NCBI GenBank assembly: GCA_903908785.1 | Contig: CAIVTL010000021.1 | Span: forward strand, 1-27,824 | From: Caldifarciminota bacterium | Lineage (GTDB): Bacteria; Hydrothermota; Tepidihabitantia; Tepidihabitantales; Tepidihabitantaceae | Direction of reading: 5' to 3' | Length of the DNA stretch: 27,824 nucleotides | Part shown: positions 14,585 through 22,143 of the stretch, piece by piece | Numbering within the stretch: position 1 is the stretch's first letter | How the letters are laid out: every line of letters starts with the position of its first letter | Notes under the pieces: model-generated | What the model was told of the DNA's origin: nothing | The model's database searches: none | What the model saw: the letters and a program-made list of their open reading frames with translations, nothing else | Made by a program: the position numbers and the translations under genes

Positions 14585-17551
14585 ATGAAAGGCGATTTCA
14601 GCCGCGACACGTTCGACAAGAGGAAGCACTACAAGGCCGTGTTGATGCAGCAGGGCCGGATACAGGTCGATGCCGATTGGAACGAGCAGGCAGTTATCCA
14701 GACCCACCAGCGGGAGACAGTGCTCGGCGACGTCATCGGCCCGAGCGGGGTGCTGAAGAACCACAACGGATTCAAGCTAACCGGGTCCGGGGCCAACCTT
14801 TCCGTCGGTCCCGGGCGCATCTACGTCGACGGCATCTTGTGCGAACTCGAAACCGGGTCGCCGGCGCTGCAACTGGCCCCACCGGCCGGGAGTGGTCCAT
14901 ACCTTGTGTATCTTGACGTGTGGGAGCGGCACATCACCGCGGTGGAGGACCCTGACATCAGGGAGAAGGCCTTGGGTGGACCGGATACGGCGACCAGGGT
15001 GCAGACGGTATGGCAGGTCAAGTTCGAGCCGGTCAATAGCCAGGACCCGGGCCAGTTCCCACTGCTGTGGGGCGAGAAGTTTGGCGACAGCAAGCTCAAG
15101 CTGAAGGCCAGGCTGGACCCGGAGGGCGGGCCGAGCGGGCCCTGCGACCTGAACCCGCAGCCGGGGTACAAGCTGCGGGAGAACCAACTCTACCGCGTGG
15201 AAATCCACCAGGCGACCGGCGGCACCCCGACTTACAAGTGGTCTCGGGATAACGGAACCGTGGTGGCCGCAATCGATACATTGGGCAGCAAGTCCGTCAC
15301 CGTCGAGAGCCTTGGCCGGGACGAAGTGCTGGGGTTCGCGGACCAGCAGTGGGTTGAACTTCTGGACGATACCATCGAACTGCGGGGAGGCCCGGGCCAG
15401 CTTCTCCGAATCATCGGCTCGCCGGACCCGGTGAAACGAGAGTTGTCTTTGAGCGGGAACGTTGACCCACTCGACCTGACGAAGCACCCGCGCGTCCGAC
15501 GCTGGGATGCGCCCGCCGAAATCGCAAAGCAGACCGGGTGGCTGGTGCTCGAAGACGGCATTCAGGTGCGGTTTGATGGGAGCGGGTGCCGGAGCGGAGA
15601 CTACTGGTTGATTCCGGCCCGGGCCGGAATCGGCATCGAGTGGCCGACCGACGGGATCGACCCGGTTGCGTTGCCGCCGGCCGGCATCAGGCACCACTTC
15701 TGCGCTTTGGCCTTGGTCAAAGTCACAAGCGGCGCGTTCGAGACACCGCAAGACCTGCGGCCGGTCTTCCCGGCGCTGACCGACTTGACGAGCTTATTCT
15801 ACGTCGGCGGAGGCGGGCAGGAGGCGACGCCCCAGAACCCGGCTTTGGGGTCTCTGCTCCGGGTCGGCGTGGCCAACGGCAAATGGCCGGTAAAAGGAGC
15901 GCGCGTCCGTTTCGAGGTCCAGAGCGGCGGAGGTTCGCTCTCGGGACCGGGCGCCGGCGGGGTCGTCACGACCGGCGAAGACGGAATCGCTTCCTGCAGT
16001 TGGACGCTCGGTTCAACCGAGCCGAAACAGCGGGCGGTAGCGACGCTGCTGGGCCGCGCCGACGCGCCCGTGCATCTGCCGGTGTGCTTCGACGCAAACC
16101 TCTGCCTGGCCAGCGGCGATTCGACCTACACGCTCGTCTTGTCGCCGAATCAGAGTTGGGCCGACCGGCTGCGCGAGGTCAAGGGTGTGGCAAACATCGG
16201 CTTCGAGGTCGGCGAGTTCAAGACGGATGGCCCGATTGTCCTGGACAAGTCGAGCAACATCAAGATTACCGGCGCCGGCCAGGGAACCCGGGTTATCGTC
16301 AGCGGTTCCGAGTCGGCACTCAGCTTCAAAGGCTGCGACTCGGTGATGGTCCGCGACTTGTATGTTGAGAGCCGGCAGCCGGGCAAGAAGACCGGCCAGC
16401 ACCAGAACGGCGTTCTGTCATTCACCGACTGCAAGAACGTGACCGTCGAGGGCGTAACCGCGAAATGTGCCGGCGGCCCGGCCAAGACCGCAACCTGCAT
16501 TACGGTCTGGGCCACGAAGCCGGACGCCGACGCGATGTCCCGCCTGGTCCGAATCCGCCATTGCGAGTTCTGGATCGGTCGCCAGCAGGTCGGTGTCCTG
16601 GTCGTCAATCCGGGCCGGGCACAGGTGGAAGACAACCTGCTGCACGTCGTCGAGTACGAAACACCTCCGACACGGAACAGCCTGTACAAAGACGCGCGAT
16701 TCTTGAGAGCCCTTCGCGACCGCATGGCCTCCGGCCTCGCCCGGTCCACTGCGAAACCGGCGGGGAAGGGCGCCGGCGTGCCTGAAAAGGCGACCAAAGG
16801 CGACCCGCGAACGACCGTTACGTTCGGCGACTACTCGGTCAAGCTCTTCACTTCCGGGCCGTTCTCAGCCGCTGTCTGGGAAGCCCTGATACGTACGCAC
16901 AACCCCGCGCCGGTCGCTTCCGCCGCGGAATTGGTGAAGCGGATTGAGGACATCGCCAGTCGTATCTTGGCGGACGCGGCCCTCCAGAAAGTCGTCCCCG
17001 GATTCGGGCCGTGGGTTGGCAGCATGGTGGATGGCGTGGTCGCCTACGCCGAGCAGGGCATCGTGGTGGGCGGGCAGGCTGCGCAGCATGTCCGGATTCT
17101 GCATAACTGCCTCCATGGATTCCGCCAGGGCATCCACGTCGGAGTCAGCAAGGGCAGCAGTCCTTCAGTCATGGCCGACCGGGTCACTATCGCCGACAAC
17201 ACGACCGAGGTTCGGCTGAGTGCGGAAGCGCGAAAGGGAGAGGTCCACGGGATATATGTCGGCAACTGCCGCAGCCTCTGGGTTGAGGGCAACTCCGCGC
17301 GGCTCACGAGCGCGCAGAAAACAGGGCCGGGCATTCACGTCTACGGCTCAATCGGCCCGGAGATGGTCATCGGCCGCAATCATCTCAGCGGTTTCAACCC
17401 CGGCATCCTGATTAAGACCCGCTGCTGGCCGGATGGTATCAAGCATTTGTGGCTGGCCCGGGAGAATGTTGCATCCGACGTCACCGGTGCGCTTCAGGCC
17501 GTCAAGGCGTCCGGCGACGTGAAAACCCAGGACAACGTACCAGCGCCGTGA
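14585..17551 (+). CDS. DUF6519 protein with Ig-like and beta-helix regions (peripheral tail/fibre component)
   Basis: 988 aa, with a strong GGGAGG site 5-10 nt before the ATG. The N-terminus (MKGDFSRDTFDKRKHYKAVL, MQQGRIQVDADWNEQ) is the DUF6519 signature seen next to eCIS baseplate genes. Residues ~100-390 continue that domain (YLVYLDVWERHITAVEDPDI; YRVEIHQ). About 407-490 is a Big-1/invasin-like Ig region (VRFEVQSGGGSLSGPGAGGV, TTGEDGIASCSWTLG). About 550-985 is a pectate-lyase/NosD-like parallel beta-helix (KITGAGQGTRVIVSG; ENLLHVVE-type turns; IYVGNCRSLWVEGNSARLTS) interrupted by a helical insert near 690-820. It is likely a surface-exposed fibre or cage protein. The stop codon touches a heptamer tract. 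Confidence 0.82.
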   Translation: MKGDFSRDTFDKRKHYKAVLMQQGRIQVDADWNEQAVIQTHQRETVLGDVIGPSGVLKNHNGFKLTGSGANLSVGPGRIYVDGILCELETGSPALQLAPPAGSGPYLVYLDVWERHITAVEDPDIREKALGGPDTATRVQTVWQVKFEPVNSQDPGQFPLLWGEKFGDSKLKLKARLDPEGGPSGPCDLNPQPGYKLRENQLYRVEIHQATGGTPTYKWSRDNGTVVAAIDTLGSKSVTVESLGRDEVLGFADQQWVELLDDTIELRGGPGQLLRIIGSPDPVKRELSLSGNVDPLDLTKHPRVRRWDAPAEIAKQTGWLVLEDGIQVRFDGSGCRSGDYWLIPARAGIGIEWPTDGIDPVALPPAGIRHHFCALALVKVTSGAFETPQDLRPVFPALTDLTSLFYVGGGGQEATPQNPALGSLLRVGVANGKWPVKGARVRFEVQSGGGSLSGPGAGGVVTTGEDGIASCSWTLGSTEPKQRAVATLLGRADAPVHLPVCFDANLCLASGDSTYTLVLSPNQSWADRLREVKGVANIGFEVGEFKTDGPIVLDKSSNIKITGAGQGTRVIVSGSESALSFKGCDSVMVRDLYVESRQPGKKTGQHQNGVLSFTDCKNVTVEGVTAKCAGGPAKTATCITVWATKPDADAMSRLVRIRHCEFWIGRQQVGVLVVNPGRAQVEDNLLHVVEYETPPTRNSLYKDARFLRALRDRMASGLARSTAKPAGKGAGVPEKATKGDPRTTVTFGDYSVKLFTSGPFSAAVWEALIRTHNPAPVASAAELVKRIEDIASRILADAALQKVVPGFGPWVGSMVDGVVAYAEQGIVVGGQAAQHVRILHNCLHGFRQGIHVGVSKGSSPSVMADRVTIADNTTEVRLSAEARKGEVHGIYVGNCRSLWVEGNSARLTSAQKTGPGIHVYGSIGPEMVIGRNHLSGFNPGILIKTRCWPDGIKHLWLARENVASDVTGALQAVKASGDVKTQDNVPAP

Positions 17552-17598
17552 GGCGAGAGGCGTGAGGCGAGAGGCGAGTTACGAGCTACGAGTTGCGG
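17550..17598 (+). repeat. Heptanucleotide tract, gaggcga then gttacga units
   Basis: Seven in-phase units starting on the last bases of the DUF6519 stop codon. It has the same gaggcga-to-gttacga succession as the tracts at 6888, 9181 and (reversed order) 24708. Confidence 0.88.
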
Positions 17599-17619
17599 CG
17601 AGGGCAGCGTTTTTCCTGC

Positions 17620-17647
17620 TTGACGGCGGGGAGAGCCGTTGTACAAT
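17620..17647 (+). promoter_or_regulatory. Sigma70-type promoter for candidate ncRNA
   Basis: TTGACG, 16-nt spacer, TACAAT. The spacing is identical to the tRNA promoter at 23538. The predicted start (about 17653) coincides with the 5' strand of a 9-bp closing helix. Confidence 0.7.
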
Positions 17648-17651
17648 AGTT

Positions 17652-17852
17652 TGGCGGCGCGCTCCTGAGGTTCAGGCGCAATAATTGGCAAACTGCGCTG
17701 AGTGAGTTGTCGTCATGTTCAATACTGGGGTTAATCCCCTGGTTTGCCACATGTGCCTTGCTTACGTAGAGGTTCAAGTACGCGGCAGGTTCGAATCCAA
17801 GTGTCGCCATCGGTCTGGCGGGGCCCCCAAAGGCCTCGCCAGACCTCTTTTG
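17652..17852 (+). ncRNA. Candidate structured small RNA, family unknown
   Basis: The segment starts right after a good promoter and ends at a strong hairpin terminator. Bases 17652-17660 pair with 17801-17809 (9 bp, two G-U) to close the structure. Inside are a CCTGA/TCAGG hairpin (17664-17676), a 9-bp helix 17686-17694/17741-17749, a GGGG/CCCC hairpin (17727-17739), and an imperfect stem of about 9 bp around 17755-17787 (TGCC..GC.TAC with GTA.GC.GGCA). A tRNA T-loop-like GGTTCGAATCC lies before the 3' closing strand. It is not a normal tRNA (157 nt, T-stem does not pair). A Y-RNA-like or other tRNA-mimicking RNA is possible. It could also be the leader of the downstream DUF4157 gene. Confidence 0.45.
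17813..17852 (+). terminator. Rho-independent terminator
   Basis: A 12-bp stem GTCTGGCGGGGC/GCCTCGCCAGAC (one G-U), 8-nt loop, followed by CTCTTTTG. It ends the candidate ncRNA and lies just before the next CDS. Confidence 0.75.
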
Positions 17853-17866
17853 TCTCGCCGCGGGCG

Positions 17867-19366
17867 GTGACTGGCGTGAGAACACAAGTCTTCCAGCAGG
17901 CTGCGCAGGCACCGGCGAGCACCCTGCCGATCTGCCGGCCGCTGATACAGCCCAAGCTGAAGATTGGCGCGCCCGATGACCAGTACGAACGCGAGGCGGA
18001 CCGGGTGGCGGCGGGCATTTCCGATTGCAGATTGCAGAATGCAGATTGCACAGCGCCGGAGAGGCGGGGCGGCTCGACCGAACCGCTGCACGACTTCAGC
18101 AAGGTGCGGATACACGCGGACGAGCCGGCGGCACGGGCCGCCGCGGCTCTGAACGCGCGGGCGTTCACGGTCGGGTCGCACGTCGTATTCGGCCGCGGCG
18201 AGTATGCACCCGAGACCCCGCCGGGCCAGCAGTTGCTCGCGCACGAACTGACCCACGTCGCTCAACAGGCAGCGGGCGCAGCGTCGGGCGTGCAGCGCCG
18301 GCTGGTCGTGAACCCGGCCGAGGGACGCGTCTACAGCGACCCGGCAGACCCGAGAACGCAGAAGCTCGACGACCTCGAAGGCTACCTGCAGGAACTCTCT
18401 CCGTCTGTCACCGTGGATCGCGCGGGCGCGGAACCCGAGGTGCACGGGCCAGACGTCTGTCCCAGCCCGACGCGAACGACCGACCGGTGCTTGTGCGACT
18501 TGAGTGCGGCCACCAACACGTGGGAGGTGCGCATCAACGACTACGCCTACCCGCACACCAGCGGCCCACGAGATCCCGCAGAAGCCGGGCTGCGGTACGT
18601 CTCGGTGTTTTCCACGCTGACGCCGATGCAGACGGGCGCGTGGGGCGGAGGCGAGGCAGCGGGCACGAGGATAATGCAGGAGGGTTCCCGCGTCCTCGGT
18701 CACGAGCTGTGCGGCCATGCGTGGCTGATGCAGCGCGGTGTCCATCCCGACGCCGAGGACGTCACCAAAGACGGCCAGTTGATGGGCCGGCCGCAGCATG
18801 ACCCGACGATTCGGATTGAGAATCGCGTGGCCGAGGAGATGGCGGCGCGGCCGGGCGGAAGCCCGTACGTCCCGCGCGGGACCTATGAATCACCCCACGG
18901 CGGCGAGTCGTTCATGCACGTCGCCGTCTGGGGATACCCGCTGGGTAACCCCAATCCGTACGCGCTGCCCGCCGACATGCAGAAGCGGCTCAACCTTGTG
19001 CGCACGTTTAGCGCAAAGGAGAAGGATTCGTCCCGGCCGCTGTACATGGACGTAGTCGGGCACGCCGACCACGTGGGTTCGGCCGCCGCCAACGAGCGGG
19101 TGGCCCAGGCCCGGGCGGACAATGTGGTCAAGTACGTCGGGTTGCCGAAGGCGCGGGCGCTGGTACGCGAGGGACGCAGCGATACCGAGTGCCCGCCCGG
19201 GTCCGGAGAGAACCCGGCCTGCCGCCGCGTCGAGTTGTACATGTACAAGTACGCGCTGTCCAGCGAAACGCATCCCGAGTCGGGCGAAGTATCGGACAAG
19301 ACCAAGGCGGAGATGACCGCGGACGAGAAGCGGGTTAGGGACGAACTGGGCGACGTGATGGAATGA
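17867..19366 (+). CDS. DUF4157 protein C with HExxxH metallopeptidase-like and OmpA-like domains
   Basis: 499 aa if started at GTG 17867. The frame is open back to TTG 17744, but that part runs through the terminator hairpin; GTG 17876 is equally possible and no clear Shine-Dalgarno is seen. The N-terminus (LIQPKLKIGAPDDQYEREAD) and core (LHDFSKVRIHAD, HELTH at 126-130) are DUF4157. The leader lacks the CPxGGAC cluster of proteins A and B. The middle domain has GHELCGHAWLM (HExxxH, 279-284) and HDPTIRIENRVAEEM about 37 residues on, suggesting a zinc site with Glu as third ligand. The HExxGH spacing is like dipeptidyl-peptidase III, not the usual HExxH. The C-terminus (YMDVVGHADHVGSAAANERV, RRVELYM) is OmpA-like, binding peptidoglycan. 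It is cargo or an envelope anchor for the injector (inference). Confidence 0.8.
   Translation: MTGVRTQVFQQAAQAPASTLPICRPLIQPKLKIGAPDDQYEREADRVAAGISDCRLQNADCTAPERRGGSTEPLHDFSKVRIHADEPAARAAAALNARAFTVGSHVVFGRGEYAPETPPGQQLLAHELTHVAQQAAGAASGVQRRLVVNPAEGRVYSDPADPRTQKLDDLEGYLQELSPSVTVDRAGAEPEVHGPDVCPSPTRTTDRCLCDLSAATNTWEVRINDYAYPHTSGPRDPAEAGLRYVSVFSTLTPMQTGAWGGGEAAGTRIMQEGSRVLGHELCGHAWLMQRGVHPDAEDVTKDGQLMGRPQHDPTIRIENRVAEEMAARPGGSPYVPRGTYESPHGGESFMHVAVWGYPLGNPNPYALPADMQKRLNLVRTFSAKEKDSSRPLYMDVVGHADHVGSAAANERVAQARADNVVKYVGLPKARALVREGRSDTECPPGSGENPACRRVELYMYKYALSSETHPESGEVSDKTKAEMTADEKRVRDELGDVME
18016..18050 (+). repeat. Heptanucleotide tract, gattgca type
   Basis: Four clear 7-nt units (18023-18050) plus a degenerate one lie inside DUF4157 protein C, at the same linker position (after the EREADR helix) as in proteins A and B but with unrelated unit sequence. 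Confidence 0.75.
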
Positions 19367-19455
19367 CGCGCCGCGCTGCCGACGTCGGCCAAGGCGAGAG
19401 TGGCCGAGAGTAAGCAGGCACAGCGGCCCCAGGATGCGTCCTGACGAACACCGAG

Positions 19456-19485
19456 AGGTGCTTCGAAAAACGCAAGGCACCTTTG
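19456..19485 (+). terminator. Weak hairpin between convergent genes
   Basis: AGGTGC/GCACCT stem with TT/AA extension, followed by TTTG. It lies between the end of DUF4157 protein C (+) and glyQ (-), so it could terminate the eCIS operon. Confidence 0.35.
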
Positions 19486-19561
19486 ACTGGCGATTCTCGA
19501 TTGACGATTGATGATTGGCGGACGGCGGAGATCGGTCTGCGAGTGACGAGTTGCGGGTGGC
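19485..19561 (+). repeat. Heptanucleotide tract, gattgac/gagtgac type
   Basis: Eleven in-phase degenerate 7-nt units fill the gap up to the 3' end of glyQ. The unit drifts from gattgac to gagtgac to gggtggc. Confidence 0.75.
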
Positions 19562-19574
19562 GGGTCGTGCCGGG

Positions 19575-20432
19575 TTACTTGTGGTCCGGTTCGACCTTGG
19601 CCAGGTAAGTCGTCGCGGTGAGGCGGGCGAGGCGGCGGACTCGGGCGATGTAGTTCTGGCGCTCGGAGACGCTGATGGCGCCGCGGGCTTCGAGCAGGTT
19701 GAAGAAGTGCGAGCATTTGATGACATGGTCGTAGCCCGGGTAGACCAGCCCGAGTTTGAGTAACCGCTGGGCCTCGGACTCGAATCGGTCGAACATCTCC
19801 CGGTACAAAGCGACGTCGGCTTCCTCGAAGTTGAACTTTGAGAACTCTTCTTCGTTCTGGCGATAGACGTCGCCCCACGTCAGGTTGTCGTTCCACTTCA
19901 CTTCGAAGATGGAGTTGACGTTCTGCACGAACATGGCGATTCGTTCGAGCCCGTAGGTGAGCTCGACCGGGATGAGTTTTAAGTCAATCGAGCCGCACTG
20001 CTGGAAGTAGGTGAACTGGCTGATTTCGATACCGTTCAGTTCGACCTGCCAGCCGAGACCCCACGCGCCCAAGGTGGGGGACTCCCAGTCGTCTTCGGTG
20101 AACCGGATGTCGTTTTTCTTCAGGTCGATGCCGATGGCCTCGAGGCTTTTTAAGTACAGGTCCTGGATGTCGGCGGGCGCGGGCTTGAGGATTGCCTGCA
20201 GTTGCCAGAACTGCTGCACCCGCAGCGGGTTCTGGGCGTAGCGGCCGTCGCGCGGCCGCTTGGATGGCTCGATGTAGACGGCGTTCCACGGTTTGGAGTC
20301 GAGCACGCGGATGAAGGTCGCGGGGTTGAATGTGCCGGCACCGACTTCGGAGTTGTAGGGCGAAAGCACCGCGCACCCGCGCTCGGCCCAGTAGGACTGG
20401 AGACGGAGGATGATGTCTTGGAAGGAGGTCAT
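19575..20432 (-). CDS. glyQ: Glycyl-tRNA synthetase alpha subunit
   Basis: 285 aa, full length for GlyQ. Hallmarks include FQDIILRLQSYWAERGCAVL at the start, GAGTFNPATFIRVL, NAVYIEPSKRPRDGRYAQNP, WQVELNGIEISQFTYFQQCG and VELTYGLERIAMFVQ (class II motif 3). The alpha subunit forms the catalytic core of the alpha2beta2 bacterial GlyRS, which charges tRNA-Gly. The beta subunit gene glyS, normally directly downstream, is absent; downstream lies the eCIS locus on the opposite strand. No clear Shine-Dalgarno precedes the ATG. A heptamer tract occupies the upstream gap, after the HD gene. Confidence 0.97.
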   Translation of the reverse strand: MTSFQDIILRLQSYWAERGCAVLSPYNSEVGAGTFNPATFIRVLDSKPWNAVYIEPSKRPRDGRYAQNPLRVQQFWQLQAILKPAPADIQDLYLKSLEAIGIDLKKNDIRFTEDDWESPTLGAWGLGWQVELNGIEISQFTYFQQCGSIDLKLIPVELTYGLERIAMFVQNVNSIFEVKWNDNLTWGDVYRQNEEEFSKFNFEEADVALYREMFDRFESEAQRLLKLGLVYPGYDHVIKCSHFFNLLEARGAISVSERQNYIARVRRLARLTATTYLAKVEPDHK

Positions 20433-20441
20433 CTACATCAA

Positions 20442-20476
20442 GTTACGAGTTACGAGTTTCGAGTTACGAGTCCCGA
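20442..20476 (+). repeat. Heptanucleotide tract, gttacga type
   Basis: Five in-phase 7-nt units just upstream of the glyQ start codon (which reads on -). The gap to the HD gene stop holds nothing else recognisable. Confidence 0.85.
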
Positions 20477-20513
20477 AGGCCTCGGCCGTTAGACATTCGC
20501 AGGTCGTCATTGT

Positions 20514-21062
20514 CTAGAGTCCCAGGTCGGATGCGATGGCCTGCATTGCGGCGACGCAGATGGTTGTGAACTCTTCGAGCGAGAGCCCGAGTTCGGAGCA
20601 GGTCGCAATCTGCTCGCGGTTGGCGCCGGCCGCGAACTTCTTCTCTTTGTACCGGCGCAGGATGAAGACGGTGTCCACGCTCGCGAGCTTTCTCGTCGGG
20701 TGCATGAGCGCGGCGGCGACAATCAGGCCGGTAATCGGGTCAGCCGCATAGAGCGCGCGGTCGAGCTTGGACTGAATCGGCACCGCGCAGACATGGGCTT
20801 TGACCGCCTGGATGATGTCCGGTTCCACGCCTTTCTGGGTGAGTATCTCCGCGCCGACAATACCATGCTTGGCGGTGTCGTCCTTGGTCTGGTCGTAGTC
20901 AACGTCGTGGAGCAGGCCGGCAAGGCCCCACTTTTCTTCGTCCTCGCCAAGCTTGCGGGCCAGGCTGCGCAGGCACGCCTCGGTGGCAAGCATGTGCTTT
21001 AACAGGTTGCGGTTCGTCACCATGGACGTGACGAGTTCGTAGGCTTCAGTTCGCGTCATCAT
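20514..21062 (-). CDS. HD-domain (HDIG-type) phosphohydrolase
   Basis: 182 aa from the ATG at 21062 (a second ATG follows directly). The HD signature is complete: His in LLKHMLATEACLRSLARKLG, HD pair in LAGLLHDVDYDQTKDD, AKHGIVGAEILTQKGVEPDI, VKAHVCAVP and LYAADPITGLIVAAALM. Small HDIG proteins of this size are metal-dependent phosphohydrolases of uncertain substrate. A consensus-like promoter (TTGACT-N16-TATAAT) sits so close that the leader would be only about 7 nt. It probably starts a transcript that reads into glyQ. The upstream frame extends to a TTG at 21098, but that overlaps the promoter. Confidence 0.88.
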   Translation of the reverse strand: MMTRTEAYELVTSMVTNRNLLKHMLATEACLRSLARKLGEDEEKWGLAGLLHDVDYDQTKDDTAKHGIVGAEILTQKGVEPDIIQAVKAHVCAVPIQSKLDRALYAADPITGLIVAAALMHPTRKLASVDTVFILRRYKEKKFAAGANREQIATCSELGLSLEEFTTICVAAMQAIASDLGL

Positions 21063-21075
21063 AACTCTTGGGGGA

Positions 21076-21103
21076 ATTATAGGAGGCAGGAGAGACAAGT
21101 CAA
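21076..21103 (-). promoter_or_regulatory. Sigma70-type promoter of HD gene
   Basis: On the - strand: TTGACT, 16-nt spacer, TATAAT, 13 nt before the ATG. It implies a near-leaderless transcript. Confidence 0.75.
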
Positions 21104-21190
21104 AGGGAAAGGGACGAGAGGAAGCAGGGAGGAAGGGATCGCGGGATCAAGGGATCGAGTGAAGAAAGGAAGGGACGAAGTGATAGGGAG
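21081..21190 (+). repeat. Purine-rich degenerate repeat between HD gene and surE
   Basis: About 110 nt almost free of pyrimidines on +, built of drifting aggaag/gggacga/gggatcg-like units, mostly of 7-nt spacing. It contains the -35 element of the HD promoter. Confidence 0.6.
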
Positions 21191-21193
21191 CCT

Positions 21194-21958
21194 TCAGCGT
21201 TTCAGACTCAGGCGGTCGAATGCCTTCTGGAGCCGTTCGATCTCACCATGGTGCGTCATGTCGAGGTGGAGCGGCGTGACCGAGATGTAGCCGGAGTAGA
21301 CCGCGGCGAAATCCGAGCCTTCGGTTTCGGCAAAAGCCATCTCGCCGTCAATGGTCCAGGAAATGCCGCCGTCAGGCAGGGTTCCTTCGATGGCCATGTC
21401 TTTGTAGATGCGCTTGCCCAGCCGCGTCACCTGCACGCCTTTGATTTCACCGGCGGGGATGTTGACGTTCAAGAGCGTCTTGGGAGGCAGGATGCCGTCA
21501 AGCAGCAGAGGGACGAGCCGGCGTAGGAAACGGATGGCGACGTCGCGGTTCTGCCCGGCTTCGAGGTATGACACCGCGACCGAGGGCATGCCGAGCATCG
21601 TGCCTTCGATGGCCGCGGCGACCGTGCCGGAGTAGAGCACGTCGTCGCCGAGGTTGGGGCTGTCGTTGATGCCGGAGAAGACGAGGTCAATTTTGCGCTT
21701 CAGGATGCCGTGGTGGGAGATGAGCAGGCAGTCGGTTGGGGTGCCGTGGACCGCGAGCCAGCGCGGCCGCAGGCGCCAGACCTTGATAGGTTTGCGCAGG
21801 CTGAATGAATGGCTGGAGGCGGACTGGTTCACGGCCGGCGCGACGACCCAGACCCGGCCCAGGCCTTTCAGGCCATCGTGCAGGTCTTTCATGCCCTGGG
21901 CCTCGACGCCGTCGTCGTTGGTCAGGAGAATCAGGGGTTTCCGGTCGGTCTTGGGCAT
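21194..21958 (-). CDS. surE: 5'/3'-nucleotidase SurE
   Basis: 254 aa from the ATG at 21958; the frame extends upstream but without family similarity. Family motifs: ILLTNDDGVEAQGMKDL (metal-binding DD), VVAPAVNQSASSHSFSL, HGTPTDC, VFSGINDSPNLGDDVLYSGT with VAAAIEGTMLGMPSVAVS. SurE removes phosphate from nucleoside monophosphates and short polyphosphates. An AGTATA/TATACT -10 element ends 5 nt before the ATG, so the transcript is probably leaderless. Length matches the family. The C-terminal end (VTPLHLDMTHHGEIERLQ) is typical. Confidence 0.96.
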   Translation of the reverse strand: MPKTDRKPLILLTNDDGVEAQGMKDLHDGLKGLGRVWVVAPAVNQSASSHSFSLRKPIKVWRLRPRWLAVHGTPTDCLLISHHGILKRKIDLVFSGINDSPNLGDDVLYSGTVAAAIEGTMLGMPSVAVSYLEAGQNRDVAIRFLRRLVPLLLDGILPPKTLLNVNIPAGEIKGVQVTRLGKRIYKDMAIEGTLPDGGISWTIDGEMAFAETEGSDFAAVYSGYISVTPLHLDMTHHGEIERLQKAFDRLSLKR

Positions 21959-21963
21959 GGGTA

Positions 21964-21991
21964 AGTATACCCAAGGAAGTACAAAGGACAA
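21964..21991 (-). promoter_or_regulatory. Promoter of surE, leaderless
   Basis: On the - strand: TTGTCC, 16-nt spacer, TATACT, then five bases and ATG. The -35 hexamer lies inside a heptamer tract. Confidence 0.65.
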
Positions 21992-22033
21992 AGTAGTAAG
22001 GACGAAGCAAAGGGGAAAGGGGAAATGGCAAAG
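21978..22033 (+). repeat. Heptanucleotide tract, aaggaca/ggggaaa type
   Basis: Eight in-phase degenerate 7-nt units. A further degenerate stretch (gattctc...gggtttc) runs to about 22106, followed by a CCCGCC/GGCGGG hairpin before the IS end. No gene is seen here. Confidence 0.75.
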
Positions 22034-22143
22034 TGCGGATGTGGAGGCTATCCGTAGGCCACGCAGACTACAGATTCTCGTTTCTGACTTGGGATTTGGG
22101 GTTTCCCGCCTCCGGCGGGCCGGCGGGGTAGCGTCAATTCTTT

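Noticed and set aside
17781..17809. tRNA gene suggested by GGTTCGAATCC and a 7-bp acceptor-like stem
   Set aside because: The T-stem does not pair beyond two bases, there is no proper anticodon arm, and the closed structure is ~157 nt; kept only as a candidate ncRNA.
17744..17866. Upstream extension of DUF4157 protein C from a TTG
   Set aside because: It would translate through the strong terminator hairpin and has no similarity to the leaders of proteins A and B.
1..19366. Prophage or type VI secretion system
   Set aside because: No capsid, terminase, portal, integrase or lysis genes and no TssJLM membrane complex; AAA+ ATPase, DUF4157 and DUF6519 point to an eCIS.
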